Origin: Pycnococcus provasolii
Taxonomy: Eukaryota; Chlorophyta; Pseudoscourfieldiophyceae; Pseudoscourfieldiales
Direction: 5' to 3'
Assembly (NCBI GenBank): GCA_049487715.1
Contig: CP150582.1
Location: 248,001 to 312,000 of the forward strand
DNA: 64,000 bases
Every line of letters starts with the position of its first letter. Positions within the stretch are counted from its first letter, which is position 1. Both the position numbers and the translations under genes were made by a program. Positions 40,853-49,399 of the stretch are shown here, piece after piece. The notes beneath the pieces are model-generated. The model worked only from the letters and a program-made list of their open reading frames with translations. It was not told the origin of the DNA and did not search any database.

Positions 40853-43800
40853 ATGACAGCAGCAGCGGCGGCGGCGGCGTCGTCGAACGCGGGCAACTAC
40901 CTGGAATACGACACGTCCACACCACACCACACAGAACGATATCTGCTAGAGCACTACGAGGTGAAGGCGCAGGTCGGCAAGGGCGCGTTTGGGAGCGCAC
41001 ACGTGGCCGTGTGCAAAACAACCCACAGGGCGTATGTGCTCAAGCGCGTGCGCCTTGCAAGGCAGTCGGAAAGGCAGAGAGCCGCTTCCTACCTTGAGAT
41101 GGCACTCGCGTCGTCGCTAAGGCACGCGCACGTCATACACTTCAAGGAGGCTTGGGTCGAGAAGGGACACACCATCTGCATGGTGCTGAGCTACTGCGAG
41201 GGCGGTGATCTCGCCGCACTGCTGCAGAGACGCGCCAACGCCAAGAGGCACTTCAGCGAAGCGCAAATCAAAAAGTGGATTGCGCAGACCCTCCTGGGTG
41301 TCGAGTACATACACGGCGCTGGCGTTCTGCACCGCGACCTGAAGTCGTCGAACCTGTTCATCACCGCCGACGGCGACCTGCAGATTGGAGACTTTGGGCT
41401 CGCGAAGGTGCTCACGTCCACGCAGCAAAGCTCGCGCAGCCTCGTCGGCACGCCGAACTACATGTGCCCGGAGCACTTCTACCACAAGGCGTACGGCACG
41501 AAGGGCGACGTGTGGAGCCTCGGGTGCATCTACTACGAGCTGGCGGCGCTCAGGCCAGCGTTCTCGGCGTTCAACATGGCTGGCCTCGTGGCGAAGATCA
41601 AAAAGGCGTCCGTATCCCCGCTGCCAACTGCGTACCAGTCTGGTATGAGCGACCTGATCATCAAGGGCATGCTGCGCAAGCACCCGGAGAATCGGCTGTC
41701 GTCCACGGAGCTGCTGTCGCACGAATACATGGTCGCTGCCTCGGAGGCTGCGCGAGGAAATGCCGATGCGCTGCGGGAGAGCATGCTGTACAGCGGTGAA
41801 TGGCCGCCTGCATGCGCGCTGCCGCCCGGAGGACGAAGCGGAAGCCCGGATCCTGGTGAGCGCGAGTCTGCGCCGTCGTCAAGTGCGACAAAAGCGAGAA
41901 CGATCCCATCAGCGGCCGCTGCGCCGCCGAAGCCGAGTCCACGGACTACTGCCGCGGCGGCACCGACGGCGGCACGCGCGACGACTGGCGTCACGCGTCC
42001 AGCGAGCTCGCCGCGGGTGTCTGCGACACGCTCGCCAACACCGCGAACGACAACGACGCCAGCATCTGCGACGCGCGCGCCGACGCCGCGCGCGACGGCG
42101 ACATCGCGTGCGACGCCCGCATCCACAAGACCAACATCGGCGCGTGGGACACCGACGACACCGTCGTCGCCGACCAATACCGCAACGCTGGAGGCGCGCA
42201 AGCGACACCTCGAGGAGTCCAGCCGCCTGCTGCAGGAGCGCCAGGCGGAGCGGAGGAGGAAGCGCGAGGAGGACGCCGCCGCCACGTCAGCGCGCGCGAG
42301 CGCAGCTGCGAGCACGAGGCCGGCGAGCGCACGCGGCACTCCATCGTCATCTTCCAAGCCACCGGCGCCGTCTAGCGGAATGCCGCGTTGGGCACAGCCA
42401 ACAGCAGCGGCAGCGGCGCGCGTTGCTTCCGCCGCAAGGCGTGCGATCTCGGGCACCGCTGACATCGCCCGGCGCGCAACTTCGGCGCGTGCTGGTAGCA
42501 CGACGACGGCAACGCGGCGGACGGCTGCGCCTTCTGCATCCGTTGCCTCGCCCCGTGCAAAGTCTGCCTCCACCACCTCCGCAACAACATCTTCCGCCAC
42601 CGCCGCCGAGGTCACCGCCACAAGGAAGACGGGCGCTCGGCGCGAGTTGCTCCCGACACGTGAGGACAGTGCCGACGCTTTGGCAGCCGAGGCTGCGGGA
42701 TCCAAGCGTGGCAGAGATGCCGCTGGCCTTGCCTCCGACGAGGAAGCTGAGGAAAATGGCGGCCTGATCCCTCCGGATGTTGCAGGTAGCGGATTTTTCG
42801 GGCTTGAGAGCGGCGACGAGCAGCTGGAGACGGGTTCGTTCGCTCACCACGAGAGCCAAGCTTCGATCTATTCGATGGGAGTCGGTTCGCAACCTTTCGA
42901 TTCCATCAATCGCCCGGACTCCATGCACAACGTGTCGCAGACAGGTTCGCAAGTTTCGGATGAGGAAGGCTCGCAGGCTGAAACGGACCAGCTGAGTAGC
43001 AGCACCGCAGTGTCAGGCATGGCACCAGCGCCAGCTGCGGGGGCTAATGGGAGCAGCCTCGGATGGCCATTCGCAACTTCAACGGAAAATCAGGCGACGC
43101 CGTCGCCTCAACTGAATGGAGGCGAGGCGAAGCTAGCGCATACGAATGCACGGACGCTCCCTCCACCGCCGCCGCCGCCAACAGCAACCGTCCCCGCCGC
43201 TCCGAACGCGCCACTCGCTTCTGTCTTGACCACGCCGTCCTCTCCCCCTCGCGCACCCTCTTCAGGTGCTTCGACGCCGACAGCCGGCACGCCCATGGCT
43301 GGCATGAGCCCGAGCCGAGAGGAACGCATCGAGAATCCCTTTCTCAGCGAGGAGTATCGCTCCGCGGCGGCACACAGCACGCTTCTGGATCGTGTCAAGC
43401 GCCTGGAGGACACCGTGTCGCTCGCAGCAAAACTGCTGCGTGTTGGACGAAACCAGGAGCTTCGCCAGGTTCTGGCTGGCGCTGCCTCGAAAGGAGGTGT
43501 GCTCTGCCCGATTTCCTTCGCTTCCGCACCTCCCGGGTCCACCTCGGCATCTGCCACGACGACGTCGACCTCAGACGCCACGCAGGCGTGCCTCGCATTG
43601 TCGGGCGAGCTTCCGTTCCCCGAACCTATGCGCGGCCCATTCCAGCTTGGCGACCGCGTTGTCGTCGGACGGCGACGCAAGTTGTCAGGGCACATCCGGT
43701 ACTACGGCGCAACCGCCTTTGGCGACAACGACTATTGGGTTGGCATCGAACTCGAGGCTCCCGAAGGGCGTAACAGCGGCGTCGTTCAGGGTGTGCGGTA

Positions 43801-43879
43801 TTTTCCCTGCAAGCCTAATTGCGGTTTGTTTGTTCGAGCCGCTGTTTGGGAAAGCAATGCTGTTCGTAACGAGCAATAA
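40853..43879 (+). CDS. NEK: NIMA-related kinase (NEK) with C-terminal CAP-Gly domain
   Basis: The protein has 1008 residues from the ATG at 40853, the first in-frame ATG. The kinase (about 35-295) has VGKGAFGSAHV, VLKRVRL, LHRDLKSSNLF, DFGLAK, GTPNYMCPEHF and KGDVWSLGCIYYELAALRPA, the NEK pattern. The 600-residue middle is Ala/Ser/Thr/Pro-rich with a short basic coiled coil near 448-480. The C-terminus (about 928-996) is a CAP-Gly domain: LGDRVVVGRRRKLSGHIRYY, then YWVGIELEAPEGRNSGVVQG, then VRYFPC and GLFVR. CAP-Gly binds tubulin or EB1 tails, so the kinase could be tethered to microtubule ends. NEKs control mitosis, centrosomes and cilia. The combination is unusual. Confidence 0.92.
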   Translation: MTAAAAAAASSNAGNYLEYDTSTPHHTERYLLEHYEVKAQVGKGAFGSAHVAVCKTTHRAYVLKRVRLARQSERQRAASYLEMALASSLRHAHVIHFKEAWVEKGHTICMVLSYCEGGDLAALLQRRANAKRHFSEAQIKKWIAQTLLGVEYIHGAGVLHRDLKSSNLFITADGDLQIGDFGLAKVLTSTQQSSRSLVGTPNYMCPEHFYHKAYGTKGDVWSLGCIYYELAALRPAFSAFNMAGLVAKIKKASVSPLPTAYQSGMSDLIIKGMLRKHPENRLSSTELLSHEYMVAASEAARGNADALRESMLYSGEWPPACALPPGGRSGSPDPGERESAPSSSATKARTIPSAAAAPPKPSPRTTAAAAPTAARATTGVTRPASSPRVSATRSPTPRTTTTPASATRAPTPRATATSRATPASTRPTSARGTPTTPSSPTNTATLEARKRHLEESSRLLQERQAERRRKREEDAAATSARASAAASTRPASARGTPSSSSKPPAPSSGMPRWAQPTAAAAARVASAARRAISGTADIARRATSARAGSTTTATRRTAAPSASVASPRAKSASTTSATTSSATAAEVTATRKTGARRELLPTREDSADALAAEAAGSKRGRDAAGLASDEEAEENGGLIPPDVAGSGFFGLESGDEQLETGSFAHHESQASIYSMGVGSQPFDSINRPDSMHNVSQTGSQVSDEEGSQAETDQLSSSTAVSGMAPAPAAGANGSSLGWPFATSTENQATPSPQLNGGEAKLAHTNARTLPPPPPPPTATVPAAPNAPLASVLTTPSSPPRAPSSGASTPTAGTPMAGMSPSREERIENPFLSEEYRSAAAHSTLLDRVKRLEDTVSLAAKLLRVGRNQELRQVLAGAASKGGVLCPISFASAPPGSTSASATTTSTSDATQACLALSGELPFPEPMRGPFQLGDRVVVGRRRKLSGHIRYYGATAFGDNDYWVGIELEAPEGRNSGVVQGVRYFPCKPNCGLFVRAAVWESNAVRNEQ

Positions 43880-44029
43880 CATGATTTCACACAGTAATAG
43901 AAAATGTAAAAAGGCCATTTATAAAAGGCTTTTTAGGCTTCATCTTACTTGACGGAAGCGGCGTGGTCAGAGGCGAGGCAGTGCGCGGACGCATCCAATA
44001 TCAGCGTCAGCCGCGAGAGCATCTTGAGG

Positions 44030-44250
44030 CTACTTTGATGGGTCCTTGAAACGAAAGAGTTGGTAAGGCATCGCTTCGTCTCCGAGTGCTTCGCGTGCAC
44101 GTTTCATTCGTTCAAGAGAATACGTCAAAACTGCCGCATGATCGTTGAAGTTGAAATCTGGGAACGTTTCGAGAATCCATGTTGCGGTTGGCTTCAAATT
44201 GTTCTCGACGCTGCAGGCCAATAGACCGGGTGGGATAACGAGAGTTACCT
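44030..44250 (-). pseudogene. Truncated mTERF-like C-terminal fragment
   Basis: The minus-strand frame just before the LTR reads VENNLKPTATWILETFPDF, then HAAVLTYSLERMKRAREAL, ending at a stop at 44030. The 'LKPT..LE' and 'vLtySLE-R-kpR-eaL' spacing resembles a terminal mTERF repeat (organelle nucleic-acid-binding helical proteins). The homology stops where the LTR-like repeat begins (44254), so a gene appears to have been cut there. No matching upstream part is seen beyond the repeat. The family call is tentative. Confidence 0.4.
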
Positions 44251-44253
44251 CTT

Positions 44254-44556
44254 TGTTAAGGTTCGGGGTTTCTTTTTGGTTTTCTATTAGGGTTTCCCTT
44301 AGGGGATCCCGGTCCTCTTTGTTTTGGATCTTTATTTGGGTTTCTTGTGGATACCTGTTGGTCTCCACTGGATATTTTTATGGTTTGTCTTAAGTGATAA
44401 GGTTAGCTCTGGTTGTGTATGGCCTCCAATGGCCAACGCGTTTACTTCGTTTACTTTGAGAATGGTTATACATATATAGATTCCTTTTCTTTGGTCTTCT
44501 CTTCGTGAGAGCCGTTCCCTCTTGGATTCGATTGGATTCTTTTCGATTGGCTCCCA
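44254..44556 (+). repeat. Left LTR of the miniature element
   Basis: Direct repeat copy 1, bounded by TG and CA. It directly abuts the mTERF-like fragment. Confidence 0.75.
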
Positions 44557-44664
44557 TGGTTAAATATACTGATGGTATTACAGCTACTCTCTCTGCTGAT
44601 GTCGTTAAGACTCTTTTACTTCCCCCTGATCCGGTCGGAGTCTCGGATTAGATGTTGGGGAGAA

Positions 44665-44967
44665 TGTTAAGGTTCGGGGTTTCTTTTTGGTTTTCTATTA
44701 GGGTTTCCCTTAGGGGATCCCGGTCCTCTTTGTTTTGGATCTTTATTTGGGTTTCTTGTGGATACCTGTTGGTCTCCACTGGATATTTTTATGGTTTGTC
44801 TTAAGTGATAAGGTTAGCTCTGGTTGTGTATGGCCTCCAATGGCCAACGCGTTTACTTCGTTTACTTTGAGAATGGTTATACATATATAGATTCCTTTTC
44901 TTTGGTCTTCTCTTCGTGAGAGCCGTTCCCTCTTGGATTCGATTGGATTCTTTTCGATTGGCTCCCA
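44665..44967 (+). repeat. Right LTR of the miniature element
   Basis: Direct repeat copy 2, preceded by the polypurine tract GGGGAGAA. It appears identical to copy 1, indicating a young insertion or gene conversion. Confidence 0.75.
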
Positions 44968-45004
44968 TGAGCCCTCGTTATATGTTACCGTTGTAGCGGG
45001 CATG

Positions 45005-45030
45005 ACGAGAGGATGTCGACATCCTCTCGT
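45005..45030. repeat. 26-bp perfect palindrome
   Basis: The half-site is ACGAGAGGATGTC, followed with no spacer by its exact reverse complement. It begins 37 bp after the right LTR. Confidence 0.95.
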
Positions 45031-45849
45031 GCCGTGCTTTGCTCTTCCCTCGAGGCCTCACGGTCTCGGGAGGCTCTTTCTTTCCCTTTTTCTCTCTCTT
45101 AGTAACGTCATAACTTTCTTTCCCTTACTTATTTCTTGTGCACGTCGCACAGTCTTAAGCACCTGTGGCGCGTCTTCTCGCGTCTACCGCTCACGTCTTA
45201 CTACGCCTAACTACTGTTAAGACAACGCCTAAGTTGTCCTGCAACACTCTTCGTCACCTTGGTCCCTACGGAATGGTTGGACGCAGCACAAGGTAAGTAT
45301 GTATTTGGTAGAACCACTGCAGCAAGAGCGACCATGTGATGGTCTTCATTGTCGACTTGACTTCAACAAGTGTGGCATTCCCATCATGCTCGCTGACAAC
45401 ACCGTCAAGAACCCAAAGTGCGCCCTTTTGTCGACTTTGAGCTGTTCCTCAAGCTGAGAAACCGTCCCATTCAGGCGCTATATCCGGGCGCTCGGCGCCG
45501 CCGCCGCTCGCCGTCATGAAGCCAATGCTGCCGCCGCGAGCACGTCGAACGGGGCTCTCCTCCCCGTCAACTGCCCGGTGGCCATTGTTGTTGTCATGTT
45601 GTTGCCTAGCTTGCCGGACCGGGATCCCGCAACGCCCTCCCTTGGAATTCAGCAGCTACTATATGAGGAATGATTCTATTACGGATCCCCATCTTCCTAC
45701 TCAAGTGAGTTCAAAAACTGGGGAACGTGCTCAAATGCGCCTACTATTCAGTTCGAGGAGAACGAGCGTTGTCGCAGAGAAGCTGTGACGACAACACCGG
45801 CACACCGCTGGTTATATACACGAACAACGATAGAAAAATATATCAGGTC

Positions 45850-47202
45850 ATGCCTTCCTTCTCCGGCTTCGCGCGACGCGCTGCTAGTGCTACAGGCAGG
45901 CGCAGCGGCAGCATGATGGCTACACTACTACAGCAGCGTCGCCTTCCACGCAAGGCGATACTTGAGCGCATGCTGTTGCTTGCGCTTTCGATTGTGATCT
46001 TTGCTACAGTGATTGCAAGCATTTCAATCACAATCGGCGGTTTGGAGCGGTCGAGTCGCAGGACTCATGTTGAGGATGATGGCGACCAAGCAGCAGCAGC
46101 TCGTCGTCGTCTAGCTCGTGGAGGCAGGAAGATGATTGTTCCAAATAATAATCTTCATCAGGCACCACCGCCGATACGCGGCGGTGATGACCCATCGTCG
46201 TCGTCGACAAATCATCATTTCTCGACACCGCCACTCCATCCCTATCCACCATCGCCGCCGCCGCTCCCACCACCTTCATCACCACCACTGCTACTACCAT
46301 CCGCATCCTCAAAAAACGAGTCTAGTGTTGTTGTGCTGGCCTGGAAACCTCGCACGATAATCATTCCAAACTTTTTGTCAGACGAGGAGTGCGAAGCGCT
46401 GATCGACCTCGCCACGCCGCGCCTGGCGCGTTCGCGGGTCGTTCTTCCACCGAAGAACGACTCACCAGCAGACATCAACAACAAACATTTGGCCGGTGGT
46501 CTAAATCCGAACACACAGCTGGCACAAATGAGCGTGCGCACCTCATCGGGTGCATTTCTCAATCGAGGTCTGCGACACCATCCGATTGTGCGTCGCATCG
46601 ATGAGCGAATTGCAAAGCATCTTGCTTTACCCGTGGAGAATGGTGAGAGCCTTCACGTGCTCCGCTACCGTGAGGGCGAGCTGTACAAGCCTCACTTCGA
46701 CTTCTTTAAGGAGGAGAACTTGGAGAAAGACCACCCCAACCAGCGCGTTGCGACTGTGCTGATGTACCTTCGTGAGCCAGAGAACGGGGGTGAGACATCG
46801 TTTCCCAACGGCGTGAGCGTGATCCAACAGCGTGACAACGATCGGCGTCGAAAGCGCGAGGCTGCAATGGCATTTGGGGTCTCGGACGATGAAGCATCAT
46901 ACGGCGGCGGCATCACGGGAGGAGAAGAAGAGGAGGGCCGTGACGTAGAGCACGAGAAATCATCGTCATCGTTATCAGAAGCCTCGTCGTACGTCTCGCA
47001 TTCATGCGGAAGTGAACCAAGCATGGTTCGTGGATTTAGCGTTCGTCCACAAAAGGGTGCTGCCGTCATTTTCTACTCGCTTACTCCAAGCGGTGAGACT
47101 GACCACCCTTTTGCGCTTCACGGAAGCTGCGACGTCGTCAAAGGTGAAAAGTGGACAGCAACGAAGTGGGTTCGAATGCATACGTTTTATCATGCAAGGT
47201 AA
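45850..47202 (+). CDS. P4H: Prolyl 4-hydroxylase, type II membrane protein
   Basis: The protein has 450 residues from the ATG at 45850, the first in-frame ATG. A single hydrophobic anchor lies at about 42-68 (LLLALSIVIFATVIASISIT), then a Pro/His/Ser-rich stem, then the 2-oxoglutarate/Fe(II) catalytic domain (about 160-450). Iron and 2OG ligands are visible: YKPHFDF (His-x-Asp), the distal His in FALHGSCDV and the Lys in GEKWTATKW. The early PRTIIIPNFLSDEECEALID block is typical of plant and algal P4H. It hydroxylates Pro in secretory and cell-wall proteins in ER/Golgi. An insertion of about 70 acidic, Ser-rich residues splits the domain after the HxD region. Confidence 0.95.
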   Translation: MPSFSGFARRAASATGRRSGSMMATLLQQRRLPRKAILERMLLLALSIVIFATVIASISITIGGLERSSRRTHVEDDGDQAAAARRRLARGGRKMIVPNNNLHQAPPPIRGGDDPSSSSTNHHFSTPPLHPYPPSPPPLPPPSSPPLLLPSASSKNESSVVVLAWKPRTIIIPNFLSDEECEALIDLATPRLARSRVVLPPKNDSPADINNKHLAGGLNPNTQLAQMSVRTSSGAFLNRGLRHHPIVRRIDERIAKHLALPVENGESLHVLRYREGELYKPHFDFFKEENLEKDHPNQRVATVLMYLREPENGGETSFPNGVSVIQQRDNDRRRKREAAMAFGVSDDEASYGGGITGGEEEEGRDVEHEKSSSSLSEASSYVSHSCGSEPSMVRGFSVRPQKGAAVIFYSLTPSGETDHPFALHGSCDVVKGEKWTATKWVRMHTFYHAR

Positions 47203-47280
47203 ACAAAACAGTCTCTTTTGTTGACTTGAAACATGCTTCAAAGGGAAAAAGAGAAAACAAAAAAATGAATGTAGGGGATA

Positions 47281-48462
47281 TTACCTAGACTCGATCTCCT
47301 CGATCGATATCTTGATGGTCAAGTCCTTGTCGCAGTACGGGCTGTTGCAGTCAAGTCGCACCATGTCACGGTGCGTCTGCTCCATGTCAGACTCCTCGCC
47401 CTTGTACCGATACTCAACTGTCATACCCGCCGGTCCTGGAGCGGTTCCGTGCGCCTCGAACTCTTCCCTGTAGATGGAAGACACGAACGCACTCGCGCCG
47501 TTCGCCAGCTCCACAATCTCACCCTCCTTGATCCCTCCCGTGCTCTTGTAGCGTGCGTTGAGCCGCTCGACTTCCGGGTGGTCGTACGGAACTTCGAAGC
47601 AGAGGTCGCGCGTCCACTTCGGTCCCTGGCATTCCACCTCCAGCACCTCGCCGACACTGTACCCGCGAATGACGCCGTCGAGCACTTCCATGAGCGCGTT
47701 CCTCTGAACAACCTCCGTGCTACCAACCTCGAACGTCAACTCGCCCTCCTCCTTCACGACGTGCTCCATCTCCTCCTGACCGAGCTCGTAGTATCCGTCC
47801 AAGTCTGTGTCTGGCCAGACACCCTTGCCGTCACCGAAGCGCGTCCCTCCCGTTTCCTTCATCTGCTCGTTCACCATGGGAAGTTGACCCCAGTAGTCTT
47901 TGTAGTCCTCGTCCAGCTTCGCGGCATATGAGTCGTACGGCTTCTCAAACCCACCATCTTCCGCTTCTGGCATTTCGACGAAAGTCAGTTCGCGGTATTT
48001 GTCGGGATTATTCAGCGGATCGCGCTCCTCGTATCCCGTTTTGTAGTCCGGCGGCTCAGGCGGCTCGATGGCATACAGGACCTCGCGCAGGTCCTCAGGC
48101 TCGTCCGGGCTGTTGTAGTCGCCCTTCTGGTAGAGGCCTGGCGCGTTGTACGACGCCTGGTTCTGCGGCTTTTCCTTCTCCTTGTCTCCAAACGTTTTCA
48201 TGTACATTTTAGGCTTGCGTGCCTCCAGCGCGAACGTCACGCGCACGATGTTCCCTTCCTGGACGACGGCGGAAGCCACGGCTACTTTAGGCCTAACGCT
48301 GACCCCAACGCGCCGACTCGGCTGACGCGCTGCTCTATGGGACAGCCGACGCCTATTGTCGTTGGCGGGAGACCCTAACCCTCCAGCGAGCCTGCACCGA
48401 CCTCTCGCGGCGCCGTGCTGCTGTGTTCTCTGCAGCGCCATGTTGTGTTGTGCTGCCGCCAT
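47281..48462 (-). CDS. Plastid FKBP/SlyD-like protein (tentative)
   Basis: The protein has 393 residues from the ATG at 48462 (GCC-ATG-GC context); the frame is open upstream without a better start. An Arg-rich transit peptide (about 1-60) is followed by VQEGNIVRVTFALEAR, reminiscent of the first strand of SlyD-type FKBPs. A Tyr/Pro/Asp-rich insertion of about 150 residues comes next. The region FEVGSTEVVQRNALMEVLDG, then IRGYSVGEVLEVECQGP and IKEGEIVELANG, resembles the core of that fold. FKBPs are peptidyl-prolyl isomerases and chaperones. Aromatic active-site residues are not clearly conserved, so activity is uncertain. The tail has CNSPYCDKD. Confidence 0.6.
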   Translation of the reverse strand: MAAAQHNMALQRTQQHGAARGRCRLAGGLGSPANDNRRRLSHRAARQPSRRVGVSVRPKVAVASAVVQEGNIVRVTFALEARKPKMYMKTFGDKEKEKPQNQASYNAPGLYQKGDYNSPDEPEDLREVLYAIEPPEPPDYKTGYEERDPLNNPDKYRELTFVEMPEAEDGGFEKPYDSYAAKLDEDYKDYWGQLPMVNEQMKETGGTRFGDGKGVWPDTDLDGYYELGQEEMEHVVKEEGELTFEVGSTEVVQRNALMEVLDGVIRGYSVGEVLEVECQGPKWTRDLCFEVPYDHPEVERLNARYKSTGGIKEGEIVELANGASAFVSSIYREEFEAHGTAPGPAGMTVEYRYKGEESDMEQTHRDMVRLDCNSPYCDKDLTIKISIEEIESR

Positions 48463-48991
48463 GGCGCAAACCTGAAAGCGAGATATGGATCTAATAGCGC
48501 AGAGAACCCTCGGAGGAGAGCCTCCGCGCGGGGATACCGGTTTCTGCACTCGGGGGATCCGTCCTCGAATGGGTCTGAATAAACCTGGGCGCCTTTTGCC
48601 ATTTGGGATCCCGCTCGCGCTCGCCGCTCGGAACCGTGGATACCACCAGCTTCGAGGCGTGCTGTGTGGGGGAGGAAGGCACCGTCTTGTTGCTGGCGTT
48701 CGCGAGCAACCAAGCGCCTCAAGGCTCAAGCCCCGGCCCCAAGCTGCCGCGTGAGGGCGGTGAGGCGTGAGCACGGAGAATAGGACGGTTAGGACCGCGC
48801 CGGGCCGTATGCCCGTATCCGCAGCCAACCACGCGCGGGTACACCGAGGTGCCCACACTCACGTACGCTGCTGCTAGCCCATGGCAGGGGCTGAGTTGTC
48901 GTGAGGCTGAGGCTAAGGGCGGGGGCGACGACTGCGGCATTGATCAGGAGACAATGGAGTGAAGACGCTCGGCCACCTAGTGCAGTCGAAC
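48463..48991. promoter_or_regulatory. Divergent spacer, GC-rich
   Basis: It lies between the FKBP-like start (minus) and the small ORF at 48992 (plus). No gene recognised. It likely carries the FKBP-like gene promoter. Confidence 0.45.
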
Positions 48992-49243
48992 ATGGCCGAG
49001 GCTGCTGAGATTGCCGAGTACGACATGGTTAACTTCCGAAGGTGGCAACGCAGCCAGATCAAGCGTCAACTCGTCTACACTCCTAAAGTAGCTTGGGAGC
49101 ATGACGAAGCAAAACTCGAGGAGGTTGCGAAATTCAAGATGAAGTGGAAGATTCGTGCCGCCGGCCGCTTTCTCTTTCGCAATGTCATTTGCGACATGGC
49201 TAAATCCGTCACGCCCGTCGGTCCTTCCCGTCCTCTCCGCTAA
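48992..49243 (+). CDS. Small basic protein of unknown function
   Basis: The protein has 83 residues from the ATG at 48992. It is rich in Lys/Arg/Trp with short helical blocks (MVNFRRWQRSQIKRQLVYTP, then KFKMKWKIRAAGRFLFRNVI). The size and composition resemble small mitochondrial ribosomal or respiratory-complex subunits, but no family is recognised. It is convergent with D2HGDH. It could be a chance open frame; the good amino-acid composition favours a gene. Confidence 0.45.
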   Translation: MAEAAEIAEYDMVNFRRWQRSQIKRQLVYTPKVAWEHDEAKLEEVAKFKMKWKIRAAGRFLFRNVICDMAKSVTPVGPSRPLR

Positions 49244-49399
49244 ATCCTTCGACATCAACCAAGTCACAGGCGCCGGGTGCCGGGTCCTCGGACTGTCCGA
49301 GTACGTCAAGACAAATAAGCGAGGAGAGTCTTATTAGTTGTAAGTGTGCGTGTGACATTGCAACAGAATCATTAATACTACTTACACATTTTTACATTT

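Larger units (their letters stand above)
44254..44967 (+). mobile_element. Miniature LTR retroelement (TRIM-like or internally deleted copia-type)
   Basis: Two apparently identical direct repeats of about 303 bp (44254-44556 and 44665-44967; identity extends two more bases) start TGTTAAGG and end CTCCCA, the TG...CA form of LTRs. Only 108 bp lie between. The internal part starts TGGTTAAAT right after the left LTR and ends in a purine tract TTGGGGAGAA right before the right LTR, as a polypurine tract should. A 31-codon frame (44556-44651) crosses the interior. A TATACATATATAG string lies late in each LTR. No target-site duplication is visible (CTCTT left, TGAGC right). Confidence 0.75.
43880..45849. 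other. 2-kb region of transposon and gene remnants
   Basis: It contains the mTERF-like fragment, the miniature LTR element and the 26-bp palindrome listed separately. Bases 45031-45849 show no intact gene; a frame around 45490-45660 is Ala-rich and unconvincing. Confidence 0.5.
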
